A stretch of DNA of 64,000 nucleotides from contig NC_065921.1 of the NCBI RefSeq assembly GCF_024586455.1, positions 49,374,574-49,438,573 on the forward strand. Direction: 5' to 3'. The DNA is from Bactrocera neohumeralis (Eukaryota > Arthropoda > Insecta > Diptera > Tephritidae). A program made the translations under genes and the position numbers. The notes under the pieces are model-generated. The model searched no databases and had not been told where the DNA came from. It saw only the letters and a program-made list of their open reading frames with translations. Shown piece by piece: positions 42,551 through 54,746 of this stretch; the first letter of the stretch is position 1; the number at the start of each line of letters is the position of its first letter.

Positions 42551-44129
42551 CGGTTTGTTTCAAATATAATATGTATATGAATAGGAACTTTAATTGCAAT
42601 TATAGCTTATGTTTCGCGAATTTTTCCATATTTTCACTTTTTTAAACTTCAAGGCTCTTTCTGTTATATTTAATCATTAAGTAATATTGTGATTACCATA
42701 AGTAATATAAGTACATATGTACATACAAGTGCCAAATCGTATTGTGGATTGCATACTTCTATTCAACATTCCATTCAGCAAAAGTGTGAATGCATCGAAT
42801 TCAGCATTAAGTGATCCCGTACAGCGGGGCCGTTTGATCTTAGCGTGGTTTTGCAACATCATTAGGAGTTGTCACCTCAACGGATAACCAAGGATTCTTT
42901 TTTTAAGTCATTTTTAATCTCAATCTTTAATCGCAAAATCACATTGTCAATAAATATATGTAAATCATATACGTTTTGTTCCTTTAATAAATAAAAGCAA
43001 TTAGGTACATTTTAACGACAAATGTTAATAGATATATAAAATGCATTTAAACAAAGTCAAGTCAAGTTTTCAGTAGTTTCTAACCTTCAGCTAACATTTT
43101 ATTCATCATTTGCATTCACTTATTTTAGTATTTGAATTTCGAGTAACAACACTTTTGCACCCCATTACTCCTTTTTTGTTTCTGTTCATTTTGCTAAACA
43201 ATTTTGGACAGTGTCGTCATTACAAGTGAAATACTGCCATCATGTAGCTCCTGCATTGAACATTAAAGGCTTAAGTGTGGGCAACAATTGTTTGAGCTAA
43301 GCTGTGCGCGGAAAACAATCGCACTAAGCAAAGGCGGGTACTTGCCATTTGCTCATCGGCAATGCACAGCAGGAAATAGCTTTGCTATGTTAGTTACACT
43401 TGTTTGCGAAAACAACCACCACTCAGTGGGCGCCCAACTATGCATCCAGAACAGTGAGTAAATTATTCAAGCCATCCTTCGGTGAACGCGTTGATCCCTT
43501 CAAGAGTTCAATTTCCGCCCGGTGTGATTTTTCATTAAAAATTTAATAAAAATTTTTAGAAAACACAAATTGAATGGCAAGGAAGAACTAAAATAAATTA
43601 ATAAAATTAACTGAAGAATTGATTATCCCTCGGAAAACGTAGCTGTTGAAATTCAAGTAGAAAAGAGTTCAGCAAATTCTCAATCATACATACATACATG
43701 TACTTTAAAATATTTTTTTTCTTTACCACTGCTCTGATACGAGTATTAACAGTGGTGACGCCTAGACGCGTTATAGTGGAAAATCGCAATCAATAGGTCT
43801 ATCAAAACCAAAATTGCATGAAGATGGACTAGAAAACTGAATGTATAAGGAATTATGTTGCTATTCGCATAACTACACCCTTGATTGTGATCACGGGATT
43901 TTCTCAGATAAGTAGCTGCCGTAAGGGAAACATTCAGTTATCTTTGCACTATGATAGTAAATCTGCTCGACAGACAATAATAAAAATTTTGTTTGCAAAC
44001 AAATGATTTAAAGTTAAAAGAGTATATTTTACAATACCAATGAAAAATAAGAAAACTTTAATCAAAGAATAGATCTTTGTTAAACTGTAGTTTTTAAATG
44101 GAAACATTACACTCATATGAGCGATACTA
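42551..44129. other. No gene seen
   Basis: AT-rich, probably single-copy spacer, with a CATA-type simple repeat near 43,685-43,700. No open frame with a recognised family on either strand. Confidence 0.4.
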
Positions 44130-45318
44130 CAGGGTCCGGCACTCGAAGTGCCAATTAAAATAGCCATAAATACGGTTTGAAAAATTATTTTTATTTATTT
44201 TAAAGTACGAAATGTGCGGAAATAATCATAAATTCAGGACCAAATCACTTTTGCTCGATATGACCACCTTTTGCCTTAAGACGGTCAAGAAACGAATCGC
44301 AAATTACCGGTGTATTTTTTACTTCGAACCTTGCTCTCCAAAATGGCCCATGGGATTCGCATCTGGTGAATTCGAGAGCCATTGTGTGTTCGAAATGAAG
44401 TTCGGAACGTTGTTTTTCAGCCATTCTTGGTTCACCCGCGCTTTGTGAGACGGTGCTGAGTCTTGTTAAAACGTCGATGTTTTGCGACCGAAATGTTTGT
44501 TTGCCCACGGCTTCAAAGTAGCCTCCAGAACACTTTCCCGATAATATGTCGCATTTACTTTGACGCTAGGCTCGAGGAAAACAATTGGAGAGCGCCCATC
44601 TGCGGTGACAGCGCCCATCTGCGGTGACAGCGCCCCAAACCTTTATTTGTGGCGGGTGCTGCCTCCTGGTGACCAACCGATGACTTAGATTCTCGTATGA
44701 ACGGTTGGTAAAGTAAACCCTATCGTTTTTCGTCAGAAGACACAATGTTCGGAATTTGACCGCTTTCGGCCCAGCGATGCAACCGCTTCGGTCTCTCATG
44801 TCTTACTTGTTGCTGCTTCGGTGTTAGCTCATAGACCTTTTGGAACTTGTAAGGTTTGACCTTGAGCTCATTTTTCAATATGCATCGGATGCTGCGGTCG
44901 GATATTTTCAGTTCTTTAGCCATTTGATTTGGCACTTCGTCGTGGATTTCGCTCAAGTCGCTTCTTCACTTTCCGAACCATCTCACGTGACGTTGCAGTC
45001 TTTTGATGACCACCTCCATGGCGTTTTGCGATGCTACCGGTATCATTGTAACGAGTGATGGAGCGATAAACAAAAACTTTATTCACATTAAGTTGTTTGA
45101 GCTCACGAACAATTGCTGGCTGTGATTTTCCAGCTAAATATAAAGCAATCACACAATTACGTTTGAATTCCATCGCTGATCACTTTTGGCAAAACGCTTT
45201 TGTACACTTGTGAACAATACTCTAAACTGTCATTCAATAAATTTATAAACAGCTGATTCCAGTCGACAGCCGCGCGAGCGATCTGAAGTTGGTTTCACTT
45301 CGAGTCCTGGACCCACTA
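44130..45318 (-). pseudogene. Mariner/maT-like transposon, decayed
   Basis: Ends are imperfect inverted repeats (cagggtccggcactcgaagt on the left, the complement tgggtccaggactcgaagtg on the right) next to TA. On the minus strand from 45,173: MEFKRNCVIALYLAGKSQPA and KVFVYRSITRYNDTGSIAKR (paired helix-turn-helix). Then MAKELKISDRSIRCILKNEL, PNIVSSDEK (first Asp), RRQHPPQIKVWGAVTADG, a stop replacing the residue before QDSAPSHKARVNQEW (second Asp), NSPDANPM, and a frameshifted end KAKGGHIEQK. The third catalytic residue is lost: four or more bases are missing after NPM. A direct duplication of gcgcccatctgcggtgaca lies at 44,592-44,628. The spacing suggests the D37D (maT) group, but that is inference. 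Confidence 0.8.
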
Positions 45319-46524
45319 TAGTCGAAGTTAAGTGAAATACAAATAAAAGATTGCAATCTTCGAAAGACCTTTAACAAGGCTCTACAATTTAAAATATTTG
45401 GACAAGATCACGGGAAATAGACTAACTCTTGATAGTAATAAAATGATGTTTAACAATATATAAAAAAATAATATTGCACGTGTTGCCTTAGACTTTATTT
45501 AGGCGTATTTAGCCCCCTCTTGATCGTTTTGAACGGACACTGTACACTTCACATTGGTCAAAATAGGCCAGCTTGTCTGCTTTTTCGGTGCTGAAAATGT
45601 TTCTATGATCGGGAACCCATTTTGTGGGCAAGCGGAGTTGACCTGTTAGTGAACTTAAAGCTTTACTGCATTTGTTGATCGCGCTAGAGTTTATCTTTGA
45701 CGATGACAGGGCTAACAGTGCCGTTTGGCTATGTGTGTATATGGTGGCTCTCTGTGCCCTCCCGTAGTTATTCAGTAGAACTGCACAGGACATCTCTATG
45801 CCCAGTACTTCCGTTTGAGTTTGGTAGAAAGAAGGAGAGAGAGATATCAAGATCTTCGGAGTATACCCCTCCGCTGTCCGCTGTCCACTTTCATTCTGTG
45901 AGTATATAATGATGATCCTTTACTAAACCTCTTCTCCAATCGCGTCTAGAGGAAGTCGCTATTGGAATCCAACCTTGACGATATATTTACATTTATTTTG
46001 AGCTGGTCAGGATATCGTTCTGTCCATAATTTTTCATGTTCCAGCTTCCTATCTCTCTTCTTATAGCAGAGAATGTTGCCACTTTTTGTATGAAAAAATC
46101 TATTGGGAGTTGATGCAGGAGCATATCAAGGGCATCTGTCTGACATGACTTAATACCCCTGCACAGGCTAATCTCTGTATGCCATTTAATTTTCTGATAT
46201 TATATTCTTTCCTTAATGTCATCAGATCATTGATCGATAAGAAAGAATTAGTCTAATGATAGCCGTATACATCACATGGCTATATTAGCTTTTAGGATCC
46301 AGTTCCTCTCTTGCACGGGTAATATGCCTTTCTAGTACGTATCTCTATATTAATTTCCCAGCTCAGTTTAGTGTCAATCTACTAACCTAGGCATTGAGTC
46401 GTACGAATATCATTTCCATCTTACTAGGGTCAACCCCTAGTCTTCATATGCTACCGCTTTAAGTCGTCTTCCTTTTCGAGGTAAGACTTATGGGTCTAAA
46501 ATATTTAGCATTTTCGTTTGTTTT

Positions 46525-47520
46525 TATACTCTCGCAACAATGTTGCTAAGGAGAGTATTATAGTTTTGTTCACATAACGGTTGTTTGTAAGTCCTAAAAC
46601 TAAAAGAGTCAGATATAGGGTTATATATACCAAAGTGATCAGGGTGACGAGTAGAGTCAAAATCCGGATGTCTGTCCGTCCGTCCGTCCGTCCGTGCAAG
46701 CTGTAACTTGAGTAAAAATTGAGATATCATGATGAAACTTGGTACACGTATTCCTTGGCTCCATAAGAAGGTTAAGTTCGAAGATGGGCAAAATCGGCCA
46801 ACTGCCACGCCCACAAAAAAAAAGATATTAAAGTGAAATTTGGCACAAAGGATCGCATTAGGGAGGGGCATATTTGGTGGCAATGTTTTTGGAAAAGTGG
46901 GCGTGGCCCCGCCCCGTTCTAAGTTTTTTGTACATATCTCGGAAACTACTATAGCTATATCAACCAAACTCTACAGAGTCATTTTTTTCAGGCATTTCCA
47001 TATACAGTTCAAAAATGGAAGAAATCGGATAATAACCACGCCCACCTCCCATACAAAGGTTATGTTGAAAATCACTAAAAGTGCCTTAACCGACTAACAA
47101 AAAACGTCAGAAACACTAAATTTTACGGAGAAGGCAGCTGGCAGAAGGAAGCTGCATCCAGGCTTTTTTTAAAAATTGAAAATGGGCGTGGCGCCGCCCA
47201 CTTATGGACCAAGAACCATATCTCAGGAACTACTAGACCGATTTCAATGAAATTCGGTATATAATGTTTTCTTAACACCCTGATGACATGTACGAAATAT
47301 GGGTGAAATCGGTTCACAACCACGCCTTCTTCCAATATAACGCTATTTTGAATTCCATCTGATGCCTTTTCTGTATAATACGATGATAGCGGAATAAAAC
47401 TTTACAAAAATACGGTATTTGAAAAATATGTAAATGACGGATAATGAAATCTCGATTATCACTTTATCATGCGAGAGTATAAAATGTTCGGTGAAACCCG
47501 AACTTAGCCCTTCCTTACTT
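46525..47520 (-). repeat. Family D copy 5, inside LINE copy 1
   Basis: On the minus strand it starts AACAAGTAAGGAAGGGCTAA and ends in a hairpin around GCAACATTGTTGC followed by GAGAGTATAAAAA. A (GTCC)n run lies at 46,676-46,695. The LINE sequence breaks at atttagcattttcgtttg and resumes at ctggctggttttggtaag. No clear target duplication is seen, at most TTG/TT microhomology. The middle of the family, seen in the other copies, is shorter here. Confidence 0.8.
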
Positions 47521-47881
47521 GTTCTGGCTGGTTTTGGTAAGAGAACCACTTTGACTATTTTTCAGCTTTTTGGGATATAAGACAACCCGATACTTTCCTT
47601 ATAGATTATTTCAAGCCTTAGAACTGTTGGTCCCTTTCGCTTCTACGTCATTAATCTTCTAATAGTAGTTATTATTATCCCTTCTTATTTCTAAGCCTTT
47701 TGTAGCTATCACAGTAAATTTACCCCATGTGCTCTTCTAGATCTTCGGAATTAGAGTACCGGATTTTTCGCAAATGTTGAGAAGTATCCGGGAGTGATCC
47801 GACATAGATGGTTCCTCAGATATCTTCCACTCATCCTTTACTGGATATAGTGAGAGATGCAGTACTTCCTCCTTACCTCCT

Positions 47882-48084
47882 TATCGTTCTTCTTCTTTAC
47901 TGGCGTAGACACCGCTTACGCGATTATAGCCGAGTTAAGAACAGCGCCCCAGTCGTTTCTTCTTTTCGCTACGTGGCGCCAATTGGATAATCCAAGCGAA
48001 GCCAGGTTCTTCTCCACTTGGTCCTTTCGGTCTTCCTCTTTCTCTGCTTTCCCCGACGGGTGCTGCGTCGAAAACTTTCAGAGT
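47882..48084 (-). mobile_element. RTE-like LINE tail with 13-bp duplication
   Basis: A 203-bp, 5'-truncated copy of the RTE family, minus strand, from the KVFDAAPVG region (gtcgaaaactttcagag) to the AAG tail (cttcttctttactggcg). It is flanked by CTCCTTACCTCCT at 47,869-47,881 and 48,085-48,097, and by LINE copy 1 sequence on both sides. A clean target-primed insertion. Confidence 0.88.
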
Positions 48085-49315
48085 CTCCTTACCTCCTACT
48101 TGGGAATAATGAAGGTAGGCTTATCACTTCTATTACTTTTGCTTGAATTACTATTTAAAATGTAATATAAGAGTGACTCACCTCTGATGTTTGTGTGGGA
48201 GCGTAGGATAGAATGTGTCTTTCGTTCACGACACACCCTATTGAGATATGCTCTCCTTCGTTGGTGGCTTTTAGGGATTCTGGTGGTACTTCTCTGTCGT
48301 GTAAGTAAGTTGAAACTAGAGAGAAACTACATTCATTTTGGATACTTCTTAAAACGGCTATACTTATGTATATAACTAAGTCATGTCCTTACCATCTGCA
48401 TTTAAAAATATTATATCTTCATCAGCAGCTTTGTCGCCTTGAAATATTTTCGTTCTGACCTTATGTATACCGAAGCTGATCTTATCGTCATTTTTCGATA
48501 GAGCCTTAGCCTTATTAGGTTTCTCTTCTTTGTTAAGCTGCAATCGTCTATACTTGGTGCAGACTTGTTCTATAGTTTAATGCACTGCATGAGGATAACC
48601 AGTTGCGAGCATGAGGTCTCTTTAGTATATCCTATGCAGATATGAGCGTCAGTTTGAAGCCGTGTTTTTCCCCTTTCAGCAAATTCTCATACTCTTCCGA
48701 TTCCTGTGTCTGGGGCTTTATCTCCTCTTCATCACCTGCCTTCTGGTACCGGATCGTCCTCGTTTCATTTTAAAATTTCGTCCTCTTCTTGCACTGTACT
48801 TCCCCCCTGGATGCCAGTATACTCTAGTTGGTGCTCTTGCCTGCCTTAGAGGTTGATGGTTCTTAGTTTACTTGGTATTCTCTGTTTTTGTTGCTGCCAC
48901 TGCCGGTGTACCTTAGAAGGTACTGGAGACAAGAAAGTTCTCTTCATCGTAATCTGTTTTAGGATTCCAATAAGTGTTAATGTTTGCCGTTGTCCTTGTA
49001 GTCTTTGCGGAATTCGTCAATGAAACAGTTGTTATTGTTTTTGTTTATAGTTGGTCCCACGAGTAATCCTAAAGAGTTGTTCACTCATCCGCGTAGCAGA
49101 TATGCTGAGAGAGGGCATTTGTTACCTTCGACCTCGCCCGAGCATCGGAGGGGACCGTTTGCGATCAGCTACTCAATTACCGCTGATCATTCAGCAATCA
49201 GCACGGCTACTACGACACCTTGGCTTAAAGTGGTGTTGGTGCGGATATCCTCACACTTCCAACAAATCCGTCGTTGGACGTAAAACCTATGGTTTATTCA
49301 TTCATCCCCATATTT

Positions 49316-50392
49316 TTTATACTCTCGCAACAAAGTTGCTAAGGAGAGTATTATAGTTTTGTTCACATAACGGTTGTTTGTAAGTCCTAAAACTAAAAGA
49401 GTCAGATATAGGGTTATATATACCAAAGTGATCAGGGTGACGAGTAAAGTTGAAATCCGGATGTTTGTCTGTCCGTCCGTCCGTCTGTCCATCCGTCCGA
49501 CCGTGCAAGCTGTAACTTGAGTAAAAATTGAGATATCATGATGAATATCACGTATTTCTTGGCTCCATAAGAAGGTTAAGTTCGAAGATGGGCAAAATCG
49601 GCACACTGCCACGCCCACAAAATGGCGAAAACCGAAAACCTATAAAGTGTCATAACTAAGCCATAAATAAAGACATTAAAGTGAAATTCGGCACAAAGGA
49701 TCGCATTAAGGAGTGGCATATTTAGACGTAATTTTTTTGGAAAAGTGGGCGTGGCCCCGCCCCGTACTAAGTTTTTTGTACATATCTCGGAAACTACTAT
49801 AGGTATATCAACCAAACTTTATAGAGTCGTTTCCTTCAGGCATTTCCATATACAGTTCAAAAATGGAAGAAATCGGATAATAACCACGCCCACATCCCAT
49901 ACAGAGGTTATGTTGAAAATCACTAAAATCACTAAAAGTGCGTTAACCGACTAACAAAAAACTTCAGAAACACTAAATTTTACGGAAGAAATGGCAGAAG
50001 GAAGCTGCACCCAGGCTTTTTTAAAGATTGAAAATGGGCGTGGCGTCGCCCACTTATGGACCAAAAACCATATCTCAGGAACTACTAAACCGATTTCAAT
50101 GAAATTTGGTATATACTATTTTCTTAACACCCTGATGACATGTACGAAATATGGGTGAAATCGGTTTACAACCACGCCTTCTTCCAATATAACGCTATTT
50201 TGAATTCCATCTGATGCCTTCTCTGTATAATACATACATTAGGAACCAATGATGATAGCGGAATAAAACTTTACACAAATACGGTATTTGAAAAATATGT
50301 AAATGACGGATAATGAAATCTCGATTATCACTTTATCATGCGAGAGTATAAAATGTTCGGTGACACCCGAACTTAGCCCTTCCTTACTTGTT
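49316..50392 (-). repeat. Family D copy 6
   Basis: Nearly the same sequence as copy 5, in the same orientation about 1.8 kb away: CAAGTAAGGAAGGGCTAAGT start, CGTGCAAGCTGTAACTTGAG, a GTCC/GTCT run at 49,470-49,500 and the GCAACTTTGTTGC end hairpin. It differs by small indels and keeps a segment (aaaacctataaagtgtcata) that copy 5 lacks. Confidence 0.8.
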
Positions 50393-53285
50393 GAATTATG
50401 AGTTATCTCTCTTGGTTCTTAATAGTAAAGGGGGTTTCCATTTGGGATTACTTAAGATCCTTCGCCACGGCAAGACAACGAACGACCTCGTTCTACCTTC
50501 GTAAAAAAAATGTGCAAATTATTTTTCAGTGTATTTCGTGAATTAATGACGGTCAATTTTTTTTCAGTATTCCCGGTTCACATACATATTTTGTGTGAGT
50601 AGGGTGTTTCAAAAAAAATTTTTTAATTTTTTTTTCAACTCTTAAGTTTCTGAGGATAATAATTTTGTCGGGAGAGTTTATAAGTTTGAAAAGCCAACCT
50701 TATGAAAGTTATAAGCTCGCGCCATCTGTGTCGCAAGGAAAACATAAGCGCAACGATCGCATATTGCGCAACGATCGATGTGCCATACGTTTTAAGAGCG
50801 GTAGGGGGACAAAAAATTCAGTATCTTTGGAATGGTATGAATGAACCAAAATTTTTTTGCAGATTATTAAAGATGAATATGTTCCGCGTTGTGTCAGATA
50901 CTTTTCAGTTTTTTTTAGCGTGAAGAACCCCTGAAAAATTTCAATCGCTTAACAAAAAATTATGGTTTTTACTATTATTTAAACAAATTGACCGTGAAAA
51001 AATATTTATAATTCACAAAATTTCATCGATTTATCTTCAGTAGTTTATGAGAAATAATTTTACAATTTTTCCATTTTACCAATTTTTCTAAATTTCAACC
51101 TTCAAAATCTTTAACAAAAAAATGATTTTTTTTACGTCACGGAATATGCGTCTGGTCCCCTTCCTAATGAACCGCTAATTTTCAAAATCGGAGATTTTTC
51201 GAATTTTTCATGGCCCACTTGACGTGGTTTGACCCATTTATAATTGTGCATTGTGAGTAGACATCCTTTCTATCAACTTTATATACTATATACCGTGTTA
51301 AAACGGCTTATTCAGTTGTCCCTTATCTGCAACATATTTGTATTCAGTGTTTCTGTTGTTCCAGGCAGTGTGCCAAGCTTTTCTTCCTCTTGTTTTCACT
51401 TCGGTCATGTATAAAGAACAGATAATATCATTTCAAATCACCTCGGGAATGAATAGAGAACTGAGAATACCATTTCACTGTTTTATTGATTTAATTTTTG
51501 AATCTAGTCCGTTTTAACCCTACCGAGCCCTCAGATTTCAGTTAAATATTATATACATACATACATTTATATACATATTATATCTCAATATTAATGCTCT
51601 CATGTACAAATTTACTTCATTAACTCCAAAAATATAAAGAGTCCACGGGTAACTTTTCTTTTAACTTTAATGTCAACTCACTAAATACTATTAGCTGTTA
51701 AGTCACATATTAAACTGAAGGTTATTATAACTCGCTGTTTATTCTCTGTTCTTGATTTTCATCTGTTTTGGTCACTCGAAAGGACACCTAGTGACAAGTT
51801 GCGGTAGCTACTTCCAGGCACAGGCTAATGCCACGAATGTGCAATATAGTCTTTAGTGGAAATATTCATTAAGTCTATATATGTATGTATGTATATGTAT
51901 GTGGAGGTGTTGGCGGAAATAACCACCAAGTGCGCTGACACTTTTACTTGCAGCAGAGTAACTGTACGTAGCTAACGCCACTATAACGGGACTGTATCAA
52001 AAGAAAAACTACCCGTACAGCATTCTATATTTTCTGCAAGTGCTCACTCATTCCCAACAACAAACGGAGCCTGCTGAGCTGGGCACAACATAAATGTCGT
52101 AAGGAGAAAACTTATTGTGTGTCCTGTTTTCGTGCTCCTACACGTCGTTGCATCGGCAATATCGTTAAGGCGGGGATCCCCATACTAGTCGCTGAAAATA
52201 AAAAAAAACCTTAGTACTATCTCCTTCAAAAGTCAGAAAATTGTATTTAACAAAATTAATATTCGTAAGGCAAATATATTTCAGATCGTGTACTCGATTT
52301 GGTTTCCCACGGAAACTTAACTAATAAACACTGAAAGTATTTAGTCAATGAAAATATTGATTTTTTTAAAGCCCAGGTCTATTTAAGTATAGATAAAAGG
52401 TCGAGAGGATATCTAACTGTGTCTACAGAGGAATGCACACTGACAATTATATACCTACTTCTGCTCCTTTTGCCGCCGTTGCTATAATGACTTGTGAATA
52501 CTATTTTATCGCATGTTGTAGCTCGAATTGATAGGCAATTAAGCGTACACGAGACGAAATAATTAAATTTCAGTGCGATTCATCAGGTTTCAAATTGAAT
52601 ATACATATATTGACTTACTTTCTCTGGGGAAAGAGCAGCGTAAATATAGGTATGGGAATACAATAAGTATGGATATCTGCAAATTGTTACATATGTATAT
52701 ATACGGACATATCCCCGCAAAAAATTTAAGGAAGACGTGGACTATGCTCTGAAACAGACCTAGTTAAATTTCTAACCGCATGTTATGCTGCACTGGGCGA
52801 TGCCAAAAATTGAACATTGTATTTTTCGTAATTATTCGGCTTATTGATGCGGTTCTGCCTAATTTCAATCATAGATCTTTATTCAGTTCTTAATTTTTTT
52901 TAGTAAATGAGTCGCGAAATTTTCTATAAATTTTTATTTTGTGAATCTGGGTACAATAGTTTTAATATCTATTCAATGATTAATGACCGGCGATTACAAA
53001 TTAAGCGTCTTTACAAGTTCATCTAAATATACAAGTATATTATTTTCTGTTTGTTTACGGTTTTTCATAAAATAGTAAATTTTATAATCTAGATAGCTCC
53101 AATGATGGATGCACTAAATGCAGGTAGGTAGGTAGGAGTGCAGCCCTGTTATCTATCGGGATCAATTAGCACTTGATGTGCCATTTTGATACACTATTCG
53201 TAGAACCTCCTGTATCTGCTATGACGTTTCACCTTCTCTTTCAAACCATTTTGAGGTTTCGATGAAACTACTTATGTCTGATATG
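50393..53285. other. No gene supported
   Basis: 50,590-51,250 is homopolymer-rich. Its ttgaccgtgaaaaa (50,990) is inverted relative to tgacggtcaattttttt (50,548), a hint of a MITE. CATA/TATG microsatellites lie at 51,550-51,585 and 51,875-51,905, and a GGTA run at 53,124-53,137. 53,140-53,285 looks like another LINE scrap but could not be placed. Confidence 0.35.
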
Positions 53286-53401
53286 CAGGGCCAACTATTT
53301 TAAGCTTGTGCTTATAATTGCTTATTTTGCATATTTAGAGTTTCCAAGCTTATTTTTGATGATCATGATCATTATTTTGCATATTTGTTAAACTTTAAAC
53401 A

Positions 53402-54401
53402 CATTCGACGCAGCATTCCTAAATGATTTGCTGCATATTTTGTGGCCGGACGGTAGATATTTTTTTATATATTCCTTTAATATGCTAATTTTACTTTTTT
53501 AAAGGTATTCAGTACAACAGAGTATTATTTACGGTTACGGATGCGGCGGCGTACATGTTAGCAACTATGAAGGCAATGAAGACGTTGTACCCAAAGATGT
53601 TGCATTGCACATGCTTCGCCCATGGCGTGCATAGAATAGCGGAATTCGTACGACTCGAATTTCCAGATGTCAATGCACTTATTTCGAATGTGAAATCAAT
53701 CTATTGCAAGGTATCACCTCAATTTGAACAAATTAAGTAAATATTTACCAATAATATTTTTTGTTTTAAGGCACCGTCTCGACGCCGTCAATTCAGGGCA
53801 GACTTTCCAGAGTTGAAACTACCCCCACAACCTTGTATAACAAGGTGGGGTACATGGATTGATGCGGCTGAATATTATTGCGATCATTTATACGACGTAG
53901 ATTCAGCAATTAATTAACTCAGCAATGACGACTCAGACGTTATTCGTCGAACTAAAGAAATATTAAAAAATAAGAACCTGAAAAATGAACTTATTTTTAT
54001 CAAATCAAACTTTGCTTGCCTTTGTGCAGGGATTGAAAAGCTGCAAACAAAAGGCCTATCTTTGCAAGAAGGTATTGACGTCATGGAAGTTGTAAATCAA
54101 TCATTAACACAAATCGAGGATAAACGCTTTTTGCAAAAATTAAATGCAGTTCTAAAAAGAAACGAAGGCTACACGTCTTTATGCAAAATTAAAAAAATTA
54201 TTTTCAATAACTCGAAGGAAAATGATAACTTCATCGATTCTTTAACACCGTTGGAAGTTGCTAATTTTAAATACTGAAAGATCTTTTTCCGTTTACACCA
54301 CATTGTTAAATGAAAAACGACGATCGCTTTTATTTGAAAATTTGAAGCAATATTTAATTGTGCAATGCAATTTTTCTCTTTTTAACAACAATGAAAATTA
54401 A
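53402..54401 (+). pseudogene. hAT transposase, C-terminal part, with introns
   Basis: Three exon-like pieces: 53,402-53,452 (FDAAFLNDLLHILWPDG), 53,505-53,710 (FTVTDAAAYMLATMKAMKTL, PKMLHCTCFAHGVHRIAEFV) and 53,771-54,401. They are separated by introns 53,453-53,504 and 53,711-53,770, which have GT...AG ends and keep the frame. The TDAA Asp and the CFAHGVHR block are hAT catalytic-core features. PCITRWGTWIDAAEYY follows. A TAA interrupts at about 53,917, and a shift occurs before TERSFSVYTTLLNEKRRSL, the dimerisation motif. The start is lost. CAGGGCCAACTATTTTAAGC at 53,286 could be the left terminal repeat. This is a different hAT lineage from the one at 12,640. Confidence 0.78.
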
Positions 54402-54746
54402 AACAAATAAAACAAAATTTTTTGATTGATTGAATGTTTTTTTTTATTGTGCATATTTGCGAGTATATTTCAGCCTTTTTTAGTACATATCTAAGCGCTT
54501 AAAACTGCATTTTTGGTGCAGTGGAAATTTGGTCAAGGTTTGGTGCTTGATGGATTCCAAGTGTTTTATGTCAGATCTGTGCTAGAGCTCGGCAGATGTC
54601 GTGGTAGGGCATACCCATTTTGGACGCATGTTCCCCAAAAGGCCAGTGCCCTGTTGTGGTAGCTGTTAATCTGTAGATACTTTTTCTTGACCTATTTAAT
54701 AAGTCGTTGGTTCTTTTCCTGTCATATGTTGGCCATAATTGTTTAG

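Larger units (their letters stand above)
45490..49160 (-). mobile_element. LOA/R1-like LINE, copy 1 (decayed)
   Basis: Minus-strand remnant of the LINE seen better at 54,440-59,010. RNase H is visible at 45,509-45,850 (EVLGIEMSCAVLLNNYGRA, SALSSLTGQLRLPTKWVPDH, EKADKLA). RT thumb and palm traces follow at 45,960-46,500 and 47,520-47,700. EN-linked sequence (gtgatccgacatagatgg at 47,790) and ORF1 sequence (gctttgtcgccttgaaatat near 48,428, gttggtcccacgagtaa at 49,050) are also present, in the expected order. It is interrupted by a family D copy at 46,525-47,520 and by an RTE tail at 47,882-48,084. All frames are broken and no function remains. Confidence 0.78.

Noticed and set aside
45697..45909. 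Plus-strand frame over the RNase H region of LINE copy 1
   Set aside because: Shadow of the minus-strand RNase H reading, which has the family motifs.
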